Notes under the pieces: model-generated | The model's database searches: none | What the model saw: the letters and a program-made list of their open reading frames with translations, nothing else | What the model was told of the DNA's origin: nothing | Part shown: positions 1 to 5,380 of the stretch, in pieces | How positions within the stretch are numbered: position 1 is the first letter of the stretch | Layout of the letters: each line of letters starts with the position of its first letter | Assembly: GCA_009922295.1 (NCBI GenBank) | Contig: RFWA01000190.1 | Coordinates: forward strand, 1-5,380 | Source: Betaproteobacteria bacterium | GTDB lineage: Bacteria > Pseudomonadota > Gammaproteobacteria > Burkholderiales > Burkholderiaceae_C | DNA: 5,380 bases | Reading direction: 5' to 3' | Translations under genes and position numbers: made by a program

Positions 1-221
1 TCCGGGGTTTTGGAACTGCAGCCAATGCCTGAGAGCTTGGCCACGCGGTGTGGCTCGATGTCAAGCTCCCAACAGGCCTGCACAATGGCCGCCGAGATGG
101 AGTCATGGCCGCAGCCGGCGCACAGGGTTGAGATGCGGCCCTCGTAGTCGCGGCGGGTGTAGCCCACACGGTTGTGGGTCAGCGTGGGGTGGTGCAGAGC
201 CGGTTTGGCCAGGTAGGTCAT
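1..221 (-). CDS. korB: 2-oxoglutarate/2-oxoacid:ferredoxin oxidoreductase, beta subunit (5' part, cut by window edge)
   Basis: This is the N-terminal 73 codons of the thiamine-pyrophosphate-binding beta subunit, which with KorA decarboxylates a 2-oxoacid oxidatively to the acyl-CoA in the cytoplasm. Visible marks are the LCAGCGHD motif (C34 and C37) and the SGIGCSS motif with C68. CxxC followed 31 residues later by a third cysteine matches three of the four [4Fe-4S] ligands of the beta subunit of this family; the fourth lies outside the window. The ATG at 221-219 overlaps the korA stop in an ATGA, and AAGGAGG at 232-226, inside the last korA codons, sits 4 bases upstream, so the start is well supported. 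Family knowledge suggests a full length near 280-350 residues. The substrate cannot be read from this fragment; 2-oxoglutarate is inferred from KorA and the operon. A pyruvate- or branched-chain-specific homologue is less likely. Confidence 0.9.
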   Translation of the reverse strand, partial: MTYLAKPALHHPTLTHNRVGYTRRDYEGRISTLCAGCGHDSISAAIVQACWELDIEPHRVAKLSGIGCSSKTP

Positions 222-2065
222 GCGGCCTCCTTCAGGTTAGGGTTGCCCTGCGCCAGCGCGCGCGGTTGCAGCACTTTGCGGATGTAGCCGGCAATAAAGC
301 GGGCCGTGATGGGGGTGCCGTCGTAATGCAACACTTTGACCAGTTGGGCCGGGTCAACCGAAAGCTCATTGACCAGCAGCGAATGCATCTGGGCGTCGCG
401 GTTTTGTTCCACCACAAACACGGTGGTGTGCGCGTCTAAAAAGGCCTTGACCGAGGCCGGGAACGGGAACGCCCGCAGCCGCATGGCGTTGATGGCAATG
501 CCCTCAGCCGACAGCTGGTCCAGCGCCTCTTGCATGGCCGGGCTGGTGGAGCCAAAGTAAAGCACGCCAGTCAGGGTGGGCAGTGCCGCTGGTCGCAGCA
601 CCGGCTGTGGGACCAGGTCAGCGGCCGTGGCAAATTTTCGCAGCAGCCGCTCCATGTTGTAGATGTAGTCTGGCCCTCGCTCGCTGTAGCGGGCGTAGGG
701 GTCGCGCGTGGTGCCGCGCGTGAAGTAGCTGCCTTTGGTGGGGTGGGTGCCGGGCAGCGTGCGCCAGGGGATGCCGTCGCCGTCGACGTCTTTGTAGCGG
801 CCAAAGTCTTTGCCGGCCTCCAGTTCTTCAGCGGTCATGACCTTGCCGCGGTCGTAGTCGCGCTGGTCGTCCCAAACAAAGGGTTGGCACAGGCGCTGGT
901 TCATGCCAATGTCGAGGTCGGTCATGAAGAAGATGGGGGTTTGCAGCCGATCGGCCAGGTCCAGGGCGGCTGCGGCAAACTCAAAACACTCATGCGGGTC
1001 TTCGGGCAGCAGCATCACATGCTTGGTGTCGCCGTGAGACGCATAGGCACACGACAGCAAATCAGATTGCTGGGTGCGGGTGGGCATGCCGGTGGACGGG
1101 CCACCCCGCTGCACATTGATGATGGTGACTGGGATCTCGGCAAAGTAGGCCAGACCGATGAACTCGGTCATCAGCGACACGCCGGGGCCCGATGTGGCGG
1201 TAAAGGCGCGGGCGCCGTTCCAGCCGGCGCCAACCACCATGCCGATGGAGGCCAGCTCGTCTTCGGCCTGCACGATGGCATACCGGTTCTGGCCGGTGGC
1301 CGCATCCACCCGAAACTTGTCGCAGTATTTTTGAAAAGCCTCTGGCACCGAGGACGACGGCGTGATGGGATACCAGGCGGCCACGGTGGCGCCACCGTAC
1401 ACGCAGCCCAGGGCGGCGGCACTGTTGCCGTCGGTAAAAATCTGGTCGCCCACCTGGTCGGAGCGCCGCACCCGTATGCCCAGAGGGGCCTGCAGGTGCT
1501 GCTTCACATAGTCCCGGCCCAGGTGCAGGGCGCGCACATTGGAGTCCAGCAGCAGCTCTTTGCCCCGGTACTGTTCGGCAAACAGTTTCTCAAACACCGC
1601 CGCCTCTACATCCAACAGCACAGACAGTGCGCCCACATAGATGATGTTTTTGAACAGCTGCCGTTGGCGCGGGTCGGTGTAGGCGGCGTTGCTGATGTCG
1701 GTCAGCGGCACGCCGATCACCTGCACGTCTGTCCGGAAGCGGCTGGCCGGGATAGGCCGGGTACTGTCGTAGAACAGGTAGCCGCCGGGCTCGATCTCGG
1801 CCACGTCGGCGTCCCAGGTTTGGGGGTTCATGGCCACCATCATGTCGACCCCGCCGCGCCGGCCCTGGTAGCCCTGCTCGCAAACCCGGGCCTCGTACCA
1901 GGTGGGCAGGCCCTGGATATTGCTGGGGAAAATGTTGCGCGGGCTGACCGGCACGCCCATGCGCAGAATGGCCTTGGCAAACAGCTCATTGGCCGAGGCC
2001 GAACCTGAACCGTTGACGTTGGCAAACTTGATGACGAAGTCGTTGATGGCTTCAATGGATTTCAT
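218..2065 (-). CDS. korA: 2-oxoglutarate/2-oxoacid:ferredoxin oxidoreductase, fused gamma-alpha subunit
   Basis: The 615-residue protein joins the two domains that are separate gamma and alpha subunits in many archaeal enzymes. Residues about 10-195 form the gamma (POR-type) domain, with NVNGSGSASANELFAKA near the start and NIFPSNIQGLPTWYEAR at 45-60. Residues about 205-400 form the pyrimidine-binding alpha domain, with DGNSAAALG at 212-220, the YPITPSS motif at 232-238 (its Thr contacts the 2-oxoacid in characterised relatives), and the GPGVSLMTEF and QRGGPSTGMPTRTQQSDL blocks at 293-336. Residues about 495-600 form the C-terminal alpha-subunit domain. It carries no iron-sulfur cysteine pattern, as expected. 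The ATG at 2065-2063 overlaps the korC stop as ATGA, with AGGGAG (2076-2071) 5 bases upstream; a longer reading from 2194 would only reuse korC coding sequence. The stop overlaps korB. Substrate specificity for 2-oxoglutarate is inferred from the fused form and context; another 2-oxoacid remains possible. Confidence 0.93.
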   Translation of the reverse strand: MKSIEAINDFVIKFANVNGSGSASANELFAKAILRMGVPVSPRNIFPSNIQGLPTWYEARVCEQGYQGRRGGVDMMVAMNPQTWDADVAEIEPGGYLFYDSTRPIPASRFRTDVQVIGVPLTDISNAAYTDPRQRQLFKNIIYVGALSVLLDVEAAVFEKLFAEQYRGKELLLDSNVRALHLGRDYVKQHLQAPLGIRVRRSDQVGDQIFTDGNSAAALGCVYGGATVAAWYPITPSSSVPEAFQKYCDKFRVDAATGQNRYAIVQAEDELASIGMVVGAGWNGARAFTATSGPGVSLMTEFIGLAYFAEIPVTIINVQRGGPSTGMPTRTQQSDLLSCAYASHGDTKHVMLLPEDPHECFEFAAAALDLADRLQTPIFFMTDLDIGMNQRLCQPFVWDDQRDYDRGKVMTAEELEAGKDFGRYKDVDGDGIPWRTLPGTHPTKGSYFTRGTTRDPYARYSERGPDYIYNMERLLRKFATAADLVPQPVLRPAALPTLTGVLYFGSTSPAMQEALDQLSAEGIAINAMRLRAFPFPASVKAFLDAHTTVFVVEQNRDAQMHSLLVNELSVDPAQLVKVLHYDGTPITARFIAGYIRKVLQPRALAQGNPNLKEAA

Positions 2066-3906
2066 GCAATCTCCCTGCGGCCGATGGCGGGTTGACCTAC
2101 GGCGGGACCGGCCTGGGCCGTGTTGAGCAAAAATTTCTGCATGTCCCAGGCGCCGGTGGGGCAGCGTTCGGCACACAGGCCGCAGTGCAGGCACATGTCT
2201 TCGTCTTTGACCATGACACGGCCGGTTTTGAGTGCGCTTGACACGTACAGCGCCTGCTTCAGATCACCCGCAGGCGCTTTCAGGCGCTGGCGCAGGTCGG
2301 TTTCTTCGCCGTTGTCGGTAAAGGTGATGCTGTCCATGGGACAGATGTCGACGCAGGCGTCGCACTCAATGCAGGTCTCGGGGGTAAAGACCGTCTGGAT
2401 GTCGCAGTTCAGGCAGCGGCTGGCCTCCTTGAATGCGGTGGCCGCGTCAAAACCCAGCTCCACCTCGACCCGGATGTTGGCCAGCGCGATTTCAGCCTTG
2501 GCCCATGGCACCTTGAACCGGTTGTCATTGGACACATCGTTGTCGTAGCTCCACTCGTGGATGCCCATTTTTTGCGACATCAGGTTGGTGGTGGGTGGCG
2601 GCCGGCGACCGGTGTCCTGGCCATTTAGAAACAGGTCGATCGAAATCGCGGCCTCGTGCCCGTGGGCCACAGCGGTGATGATGTTTTTGGGGCCAAACGC
2701 GGCATCACCACCAAAAAACACCTTGGGCAGACTCGATTGAAAGCTGCTCTTGTCGAGCACCGGCAGGCCGTAGCGGTCAAAACGCACGCCACTGTCGGCC
2801 TCAATCCACGGAAAGGCATTCTCTTGCCCAACCGCCAGCAGCACGGTGTCACAGGCCAAGTACACCGGCGGATCGCCAGTTGGCACCAGGCTGCGATGGC
2901 CCTGCGCGTCATAGACGGCTTTAACCACATCAAAATACATGCCGGTAAGCTGGCCGTCCTGGTGCTCAAAGCTGCGCGGCACATGAAAATTAACAATCGG
3001 GATGCCCTCGTGCACGGCGTCTTCTTTCTCCCAGGGCGAGGCCTTCATCTCGTCATAGCCGCTGCGCACCACCACCTTGACGTCCGTGCCACCCAGCCGG
3101 CGGGCCGAACGGCAGCAGTCCATCGCGGTATTGCCCCCACCCAGCACAATCACCCGGCTGCCAATGCTGGTCACATGCCCGAACGACACCGACGCCAGCC
3201 AGTCGATGCCGATGTGGATGTTGGCCGCAGCCTCCTGGCGGCCCGGGATGTCCAGGTTACGACCACGTGGCGCACCGCAGCCCACATAGACCGCGTCGTA
3301 GCCCTGGGCCAACAGGCCAGTCAAAGACTCGATCCGTTCGCCACCCCGAAAATTGACACCCAGATCCAGGATGTAGCCAGTCTCTTCGTCAATCACCGAC
3401 TCGGGCAGTCGAAAACGTGGAATTTGGGAGCGGATGAAGCCGCCGGCCTGTCGGTCACCGTCGAATACTGTCACGTCATAACCCAGCGGCGCCAGGTCTC
3501 GCGCCACCGTCAGGGCCGAAGGCCCGGCGCCCACGCAGGCAATGCGCCGACCATTAGGCGGTGCCAAGGCTGGCATTCGGCCCTTGACGTCGTCTTTCAT
3601 GTCAGCGGCCACCCGCTTGAGGCGGCAGATGGCCACCGGCTCGGGTTGGGTCACCGGGCCGCCGGTGGGGTCGTTGTTTTCTTCCACCCGTCCGCGCCGG
3701 CAGGCGGGCTCGCAAGGCCGGTCACAGGTGCGCCCCAACACACCGGGGAACACGTTGGACACCCAATTGATCATGTAGGCGTCGCTGTAGCGGCCCTGCC
3801 CGATCAGTCGGATGTACTCTGGCACGGGGGTATGGGCGGGGCAAGCCCACTGGCAATCCACGACTTTATGAAAATAGGCCGGGTCGCTGAGGTCAGTAGG
3901 CTGCAA
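2062..3906 (-). CDS. korC: GltD-like FAD/NAD(P)H oxidoreductase fused to a 2[4Fe-4S] ferredoxin domain (KorC-like)
   Basis: The 614-residue flavoprotein is probably the electron-transfer subunit that links KorAB to NADP(H). Domains in order: an N-terminal GltD/DPYD-type iron-sulfur region with cysteines 18, 22, 61, 65 and 69; an FAD Rossmann fold with VGAGPSALTVA at 125-135 and the IPRFRLP signature near 162-168; an NAD(P)H Rossmann fold with GGGNTAMDC at 256-264; a C-terminal FAD motif FGGDAAFGPKNI at 398-409; a CLNC pair at 498-501; and a ferredoxin domain with CIECDACVDICP (512-523) and CLHCGLCAERCP (572-583). R281 and K288 align without gaps to the two arginines I recall binding the NADPH 2'-phosphate in dihydropyrimidine dehydrogenase, favouring NADP(H). 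The TTG start has AGGAG 6 bases upstream; no in-frame ATG lies between it and the cysteine core. The ATG-started reading from 4158 would swallow the divergent promoter region. It is first in the operon and overlaps korA by 4 bases. It could alternatively be described as a generic GltD-type small subunit. Confidence 0.88.
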   Translation of the reverse strand: MQPTDLSDPAYFHKVVDCQWACPAHTPVPEYIRLIGQGRYSDAYMINWVSNVFPGVLGRTCDRPCEPACRRGRVEENNDPTGGPVTQPEPVAICRLKRVAADMKDDVKGRMPALAPPNGRRIACVGAGPSALTVARDLAPLGYDVTVFDGDRQAGGFIRSQIPRFRLPESVIDEETGYILDLGVNFRGGERIESLTGLLAQGYDAVYVGCGAPRGRNLDIPGRQEAAANIHIGIDWLASVSFGHVTSIGSRVIVLGGGNTAMDCCRSARRLGGTDVKVVVRSGYDEMKASPWEKEDAVHEGIPIVNFHVPRSFEHQDGQLTGMYFDVVKAVYDAQGHRSLVPTGDPPVYLACDTVLLAVGQENAFPWIEADSGVRFDRYGLPVLDKSSFQSSLPKVFFGGDAAFGPKNIITAVAHGHEAAISIDLFLNGQDTGRRPPPTTNLMSQKMGIHEWSYDNDVSNDNRFKVPWAKAEIALANIRVEVELGFDAATAFKEASRCLNCDIQTVFTPETCIECDACVDICPMDSITFTDNGEETDLRQRLKAPAGDLKQALYVSSALKTGRVMVKDEDMCLHCGLCAERCPTGAWDMQKFLLNTAQAGPAVGQPAIGRREIA

Positions 3907-3912
3907 TTGCGT

Positions 3913-3917
3913 CTCCT
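3913..3917 (-). promoter_or_regulatory. Shine-Dalgarno AGGAG fixing the TTG start of korC
   Basis: AGGAG read on the minus strand lies 6 bases before the TTG at 3906-3904, an ideal distance. No ATG or GTG in the same frame has comparable support, so this site decides the start. The residues that follow (QPTDLSDPAYFHKVVDCQW) agree with my recollection of the N-terminus of KorC-like proteins. Confidence 0.8.
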
Positions 3918-3923
3918 GGTGAC

Positions 3924-3954
3924 CCCAAAACCCTAAAAGAGCTGGGGTTTTTGG
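3924..3954 (-). promoter_or_regulatory. Imperfect stem-loop in the korC leader
   Basis: CCCAAAACCCTA (3924-3935) can pair with TGGGGTTTTTGG (3943-3954) around a 7-base loop. The stem has one C-T mismatch, and one T-G position that is a wobble pair only in plus-strand RNA. In korC mRNA the hairpin would end about 7 bases before the Shine-Dalgarno. It has the CCC/GGG core with A and T flanks seen in intrinsic terminators, but no free U-run follows on the minus strand. It may therefore be an attenuator, a stability element or an operator. Function is inferred only. Confidence 0.45.
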
Positions 3955-4017
3955 CAGTCTACGCCTGATGGGGAGATAAGTCACCGGGTAAACCCTCGTT
4001 TGACCCGCCCGGGATCG

Positions 4018-4023
4018 ATTAAA
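4018..4023 (-). promoter_or_regulatory. Candidate -10 hexamer for the korCAB operon
   Basis: TTTAAT on the minus strand matches the sigma-70 -10 consensus at five of six positions and would place transcription start near 4011, giving a leader of about 105 bases that contains the hairpin. No good -35 hexamer is found 16-18 bases upstream, so this is a weak proposal. Confidence 0.25.
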
Positions 4024-4047
4024 CGCAAGATTACGCTGATTGAGCGC

Positions 4048-4056
4048 TGGCATACT
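4048..4056 (+). promoter_or_regulatory. Candidate extended -10 element for the ATP-grasp gene
   Basis: TGGCATACT has the TGn extension followed by a hexamer with four of six consensus matches. There is no convincing -35. A transcript from this element would start about 6-8 bases downstream, almost exactly at the GTG start at 4063, which would make the message leaderless. A TTGACC at 4000-4005 resembles a -35 but has no -10 at a suitable distance. Confidence 0.22.
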
Positions 4057-4062
4057 CTGTCT

Positions 4063-5380
4063 GTGACTGCCCGAACTGACCAACCTGCACCGCCTCTGGC
4101 TGACTCCGCACAGGATGTTGCCGCCCAAGCGGCGGCCTGTACGGCCAGCCCGGGCCACCTGGACGAGCTGCGCGGCACGATTGCTATCAATACAGAAGCT
4201 ATAAAACCTGCAACGACGGGGGCTTGGGGCCTATTTCTATCTCAAACCGAAGCCCAAACCGCCGCCGACCTGGACCAGCGCTACGCCAGCCTGCAGCGCC
4301 AGATTCGCGACAACGGGGTCACTTACAACGTCTATGCCGACGACAACGGGCCGCAGCGCCCCTGGTCACTGGACCTGTTCCCACTGCTGATCGAGCCCGA
4401 GCAATGGCAGCGCATCGAGGCCGGTGTACTGCAGCGCATGCAGCTGCTGGAACATGTGTTGGCCGATGTGTACGGGCCGCAGCGGCTGCTGGCGCGCGGC
4501 ATGCTGCCGCCGGCACTGGTGCAGGGCCACCCGGGTTACCTGCGCGCCATGCACGGCGTGGCGCCGGTGGGCGGCGTGCGCCTGCACATTGCGGCGTTTG
4601 ACCTGGCACATGGCCCCGACGGTAACTGGTGGCTGGTAGGCCAACGCTGCCAAGCGCCGTCCGGTCTGGGCTACCTGCTGGAAAACCGCTTGGCCATCTC
4701 GGGTCAGTTTCCGCAGGCCTTTCAGGCGCTGCGGGTTCAGCGGCTGGCCAGCACCTACCGCGCCTTGATGGACAGCCTGAAAAGCCGCAGCCCGGCTGGC
4801 GAGGACGCTCACCTGGCCCTGCTCACGCCCGGCCCCTACAACGAAACCTATTTTGAACACGCTTACCTGGCGCGCTACCTGGGCTTGAGCCTGGTCGAAG
4901 GCAGCGACCTGATCGTGCGCGACGAAAGCCTGTACCTGAAAACCCTGAAAGGTCTGGTGCCGGTGCACGGTCTGCTGAAGCGGGTTGATGACCAGTACCT
5001 GGACCCACTGGAGTTGCGGCCCGACTCCACCCTGGGTGTGCCGGGCTTGCTGCAGGCGATCCGGGCCGGCAAGTTGCTGGTGGCCAATGCGCCGGGCACG
5101 GCTTTTCTGGAGTCGCCCGCCTTGATGGGCTTTTTGCCTGCGCTGGCGCAAGAGGTGCTGGGCCAGGACTTGAGCCTGCCGGCACTGCCCACCTGGTGGT
5201 GCGGAGAACGATCAGCCATGGAAGAGGTCTTGCCGCGGCTGGGCCAATGCGTGATCAAACCGACCTACCCGGGCTCGGCGCTGCACCCCGGGTTTGACAC
5301 TGTGCTGGGTCACTCGCTGTCACCGCGCGAGCGGGACGAGTGGGCTGGCCGGATCATGCGCCAGAGTGAGGAGCACACGA
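4063..5380 (+). CDS. Circularly permuted ATP-grasp protein (DUF404/DUF407 type), 5' part, open at window edge
   Basis: This open frame of 439 codons runs off the window. It encodes the N-terminal part of a circularly permuted type 2 ATP-grasp protein. Family knowledge: these are predicted amide- or peptide-bond-forming ligases of unknown substrate, usually linked or fused to alpha-E domains and transglutaminase-like peptidases. Visible blocks are GHLDELRG (31-38), IRDNGVTYNVYAD (81-93), RPWSLDLFPLLI (99-110), HIAAFDLAHGPDGNWWLVGQ (175-194), APSGLGYLLENRLAIS (198-213), LTPGPYNETYFEHAYLARY (254-272), VDDQYLDPLELRPDSTLG (308-325), LVANAPGTAFLESPALMGF (339-357) and VIKPTYPG (397-404). In-frame stop TAA at 3934 bounds the frame; GTG 4063 is the best start. 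The first in-frame ATG (4438) lies beyond the conserved YNVY block, and TTG 4000 is less likely. No clear Shine-Dalgarno precedes GTG. Residues 39-60 fall in an AT-rich repeat-like island. Divergent from korC; no functional link is evident. Confidence 0.87.
   Translation, partial: MTARTDQPAPPLADSAQDVAAQAAACTASPGHLDELRGTIAINTEAIKPATTGAWGLFLSQTEAQTAADLDQRYASLQRQIRDNGVTYNVYADDNGPQRPWSLDLFPLLIEPEQWQRIEAGVLQRMQLLEHVLADVYGPQRLLARGMLPPALVQGHPGYLRAMHGVAPVGGVRLHIAAFDLAHGPDGNWWLVGQRCQAPSGLGYLLENRLAISGQFPQAFQALRVQRLASTYRALMDSLKSRSPAGEDAHLALLTPGPYNETYFEHAYLARYLGLSLVEGSDLIVRDESLYLKTLKGLVPVHGLLKRVDDQYLDPLELRPDSTLGVPGLLQAIRAGKLLVANAPGTAFLESPALMGFLPALAQEVLGQDLSLPALPTWWCGERSAMEEVLPRLGQCVIKPTYPGSALHPGFDTVLGHSLSPRERDEWAGRIMRQSEEHT
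4179..4242. repeat. Possible relic of a Comamonadaceae-type interspersed repeat inside the ATP-grasp gene
   Basis: About 64 bases are visibly different from their surroundings: ATTGCTATCAATACAGAAGC at the left, two GCTAT copies (4183-4187 and 4198-4202), then GGGGGCTTGGGGCCTATTTC at the right (4217-4236). The pattern of a GCTAT-rich AT segment followed by a GGGCTnGnGGCC-like core and an AT-rich tail resembles, from memory, a short non-coding repeat scattered through Comamonadaceae genomes. The element is in frame with the gene and adds no stop. The resemblance is recalled, not computed, and the ends are approximate. Confidence 0.42.

Larger units (their letters stand above)
3907..4062. promoter_or_regulatory. 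Divergent intergenic control region between korC and the ATP-grasp gene
   Basis: These 156 bases lie between the start codons of two divergently transcribed genes, so both promoters should be here or slightly inside either gene. The stretch is less GC-rich than the flanking genes and contains a leader hairpin next to korC and weak -10-like hexamers on each strand. I looked for an FNR/Anr box (TTGAT-N4-ATCAA) because this operon type is often anaerobic, and for a sigma-54 TGGCAC/TTGC pair; neither is present in convincing form. How the two genes are regulated cannot be read from the sequence. Confidence 0.55.

Noticed and set aside
530..2008. A 492-codon open frame on the plus strand opposite korA.
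   Set aside because: Its predicted product is rich in Gly, Val, His and Gln with no recognisable domain. It is exactly antisense to a strongly conserved enzyme gene and arises from GC-biased codon use.
2066..2194. Extension of korA to an ATG at 2194.
   Set aside because: The 43 extra residues are out-of-frame reading of the KorC C-terminus; ATG 2065 has its own ribosome site and the ATGA junction.
2656..3936. A 426-codon open frame on the plus strand opposite korC.
   Set aside because: It is the antisense shadow of korC, with low-complexity His/Ala/Arg-rich translation and no ribosome site or domain signature.
3924..3954. Hairpin as an intrinsic terminator.
   Set aside because: On the minus strand no U-run follows the stem and it lies inside the expected korC leader. 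On the plus strand no gene ends to its left.
3990..4062. FNR/Anr box or sigma-54 promoter in the intergenic region.
   Set aside because: TTGACC at 4000 and TTGAGC near 4040 lack a matching second half-site, and TGGCAT at 4048 lacks the paired TTGC element at the right spacing.
3907..4158. N-terminal extension of korC to an ATG at 4158.
   Set aside because: The additional 84 residues are Arg-rich with no domain, would overlap the divergent ATP-grasp gene by about 96 bases and would consume the whole intergenic region, while the TTG at 3906 has an ideal Shine-Dalgarno.
4366..5151. A 261-codon open frame on the minus strand opposite the ATP-grasp gene.
   Set aside because: Gln-rich translation without a domain, antisense to a clearly conserved protein-coding frame.

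Overview
The window looks like a chromosomal segment of a GC-rich betaproteobacterium, most likely Burkholderiales/Comamonadaceae (Rhodoferax- or Polaromonas-like). This rests on strong G/C third-position bias, on protein sequences that resemble my recollection of that group, and on a short AT-rich element at about 4179-4242 that resembles an interspersed repeat I associate with Comamonadaceae genomes. The genus is inferred, not proven.

Left three quarters (1-3906, minus strand): a tightly packed three-gene operon transcribed right to left. First is a GltD-like FAD/NAD(P)H oxidoreductase fused to a ferredoxin-type 2[4Fe-4S] domain (korC-like, 3906-2062). Next is the fused gamma/alpha subunit of a 2-oxoacid:ferredoxin oxidoreductase (korA, 2065-218). 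Last is the TPP- and [4Fe-4S]-binding beta subunit (korB, from 221 leftward, cut by the window edge). Both junctions are ATGA overlaps, with the Shine-Dalgarno of the downstream gene lying inside the last codons of the upstream gene, so the three proteins are probably made in a coupled way. KorA and KorB would oxidise 2-oxoglutarate (or a related 2-oxoacid) with CoA to the acyl-CoA plus CO2. The flavoprotein would pass the electrons to or from NAD(P)H through its own iron-sulfur clusters. The set fits the three-subunit 2-oxoglutarate:NADP+ oxidoreductase that I recall from the related betaproteobacterium Azoarcus evansii.

Control region (3907-4062): a 156-base divergent intergenic stretch. 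It holds the Shine-Dalgarno that fixes a TTG start for korC, an imperfect hairpin in the korC leader, and weak promoter-like hexamers on both strands. No convincing regulator site was found.

Right quarter (4063-5380, plus strand): the 5' part of a divergent gene for a circularly permuted ATP-grasp protein (DUF404/DUF407 type), starting at GTG and running off the window. Its family is of uncertain biochemical function and usually travels with alpha-E and transglutaminase-like proteins. The gene has no in-frame ATG before the conserved core, no clear Shine-Dalgarno, and carries the repeat-like island in frame near its N-terminus.

No tRNA, rRNA, CRISPR array, transposase, integrase or defence gene is visible. 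The window reads as ordinary metabolic chromosome; the most interesting points are the self-contained NAD(P)-linked oxidoreductase, the in-frame repeat relic and the odd start signals of the two divergent genes.
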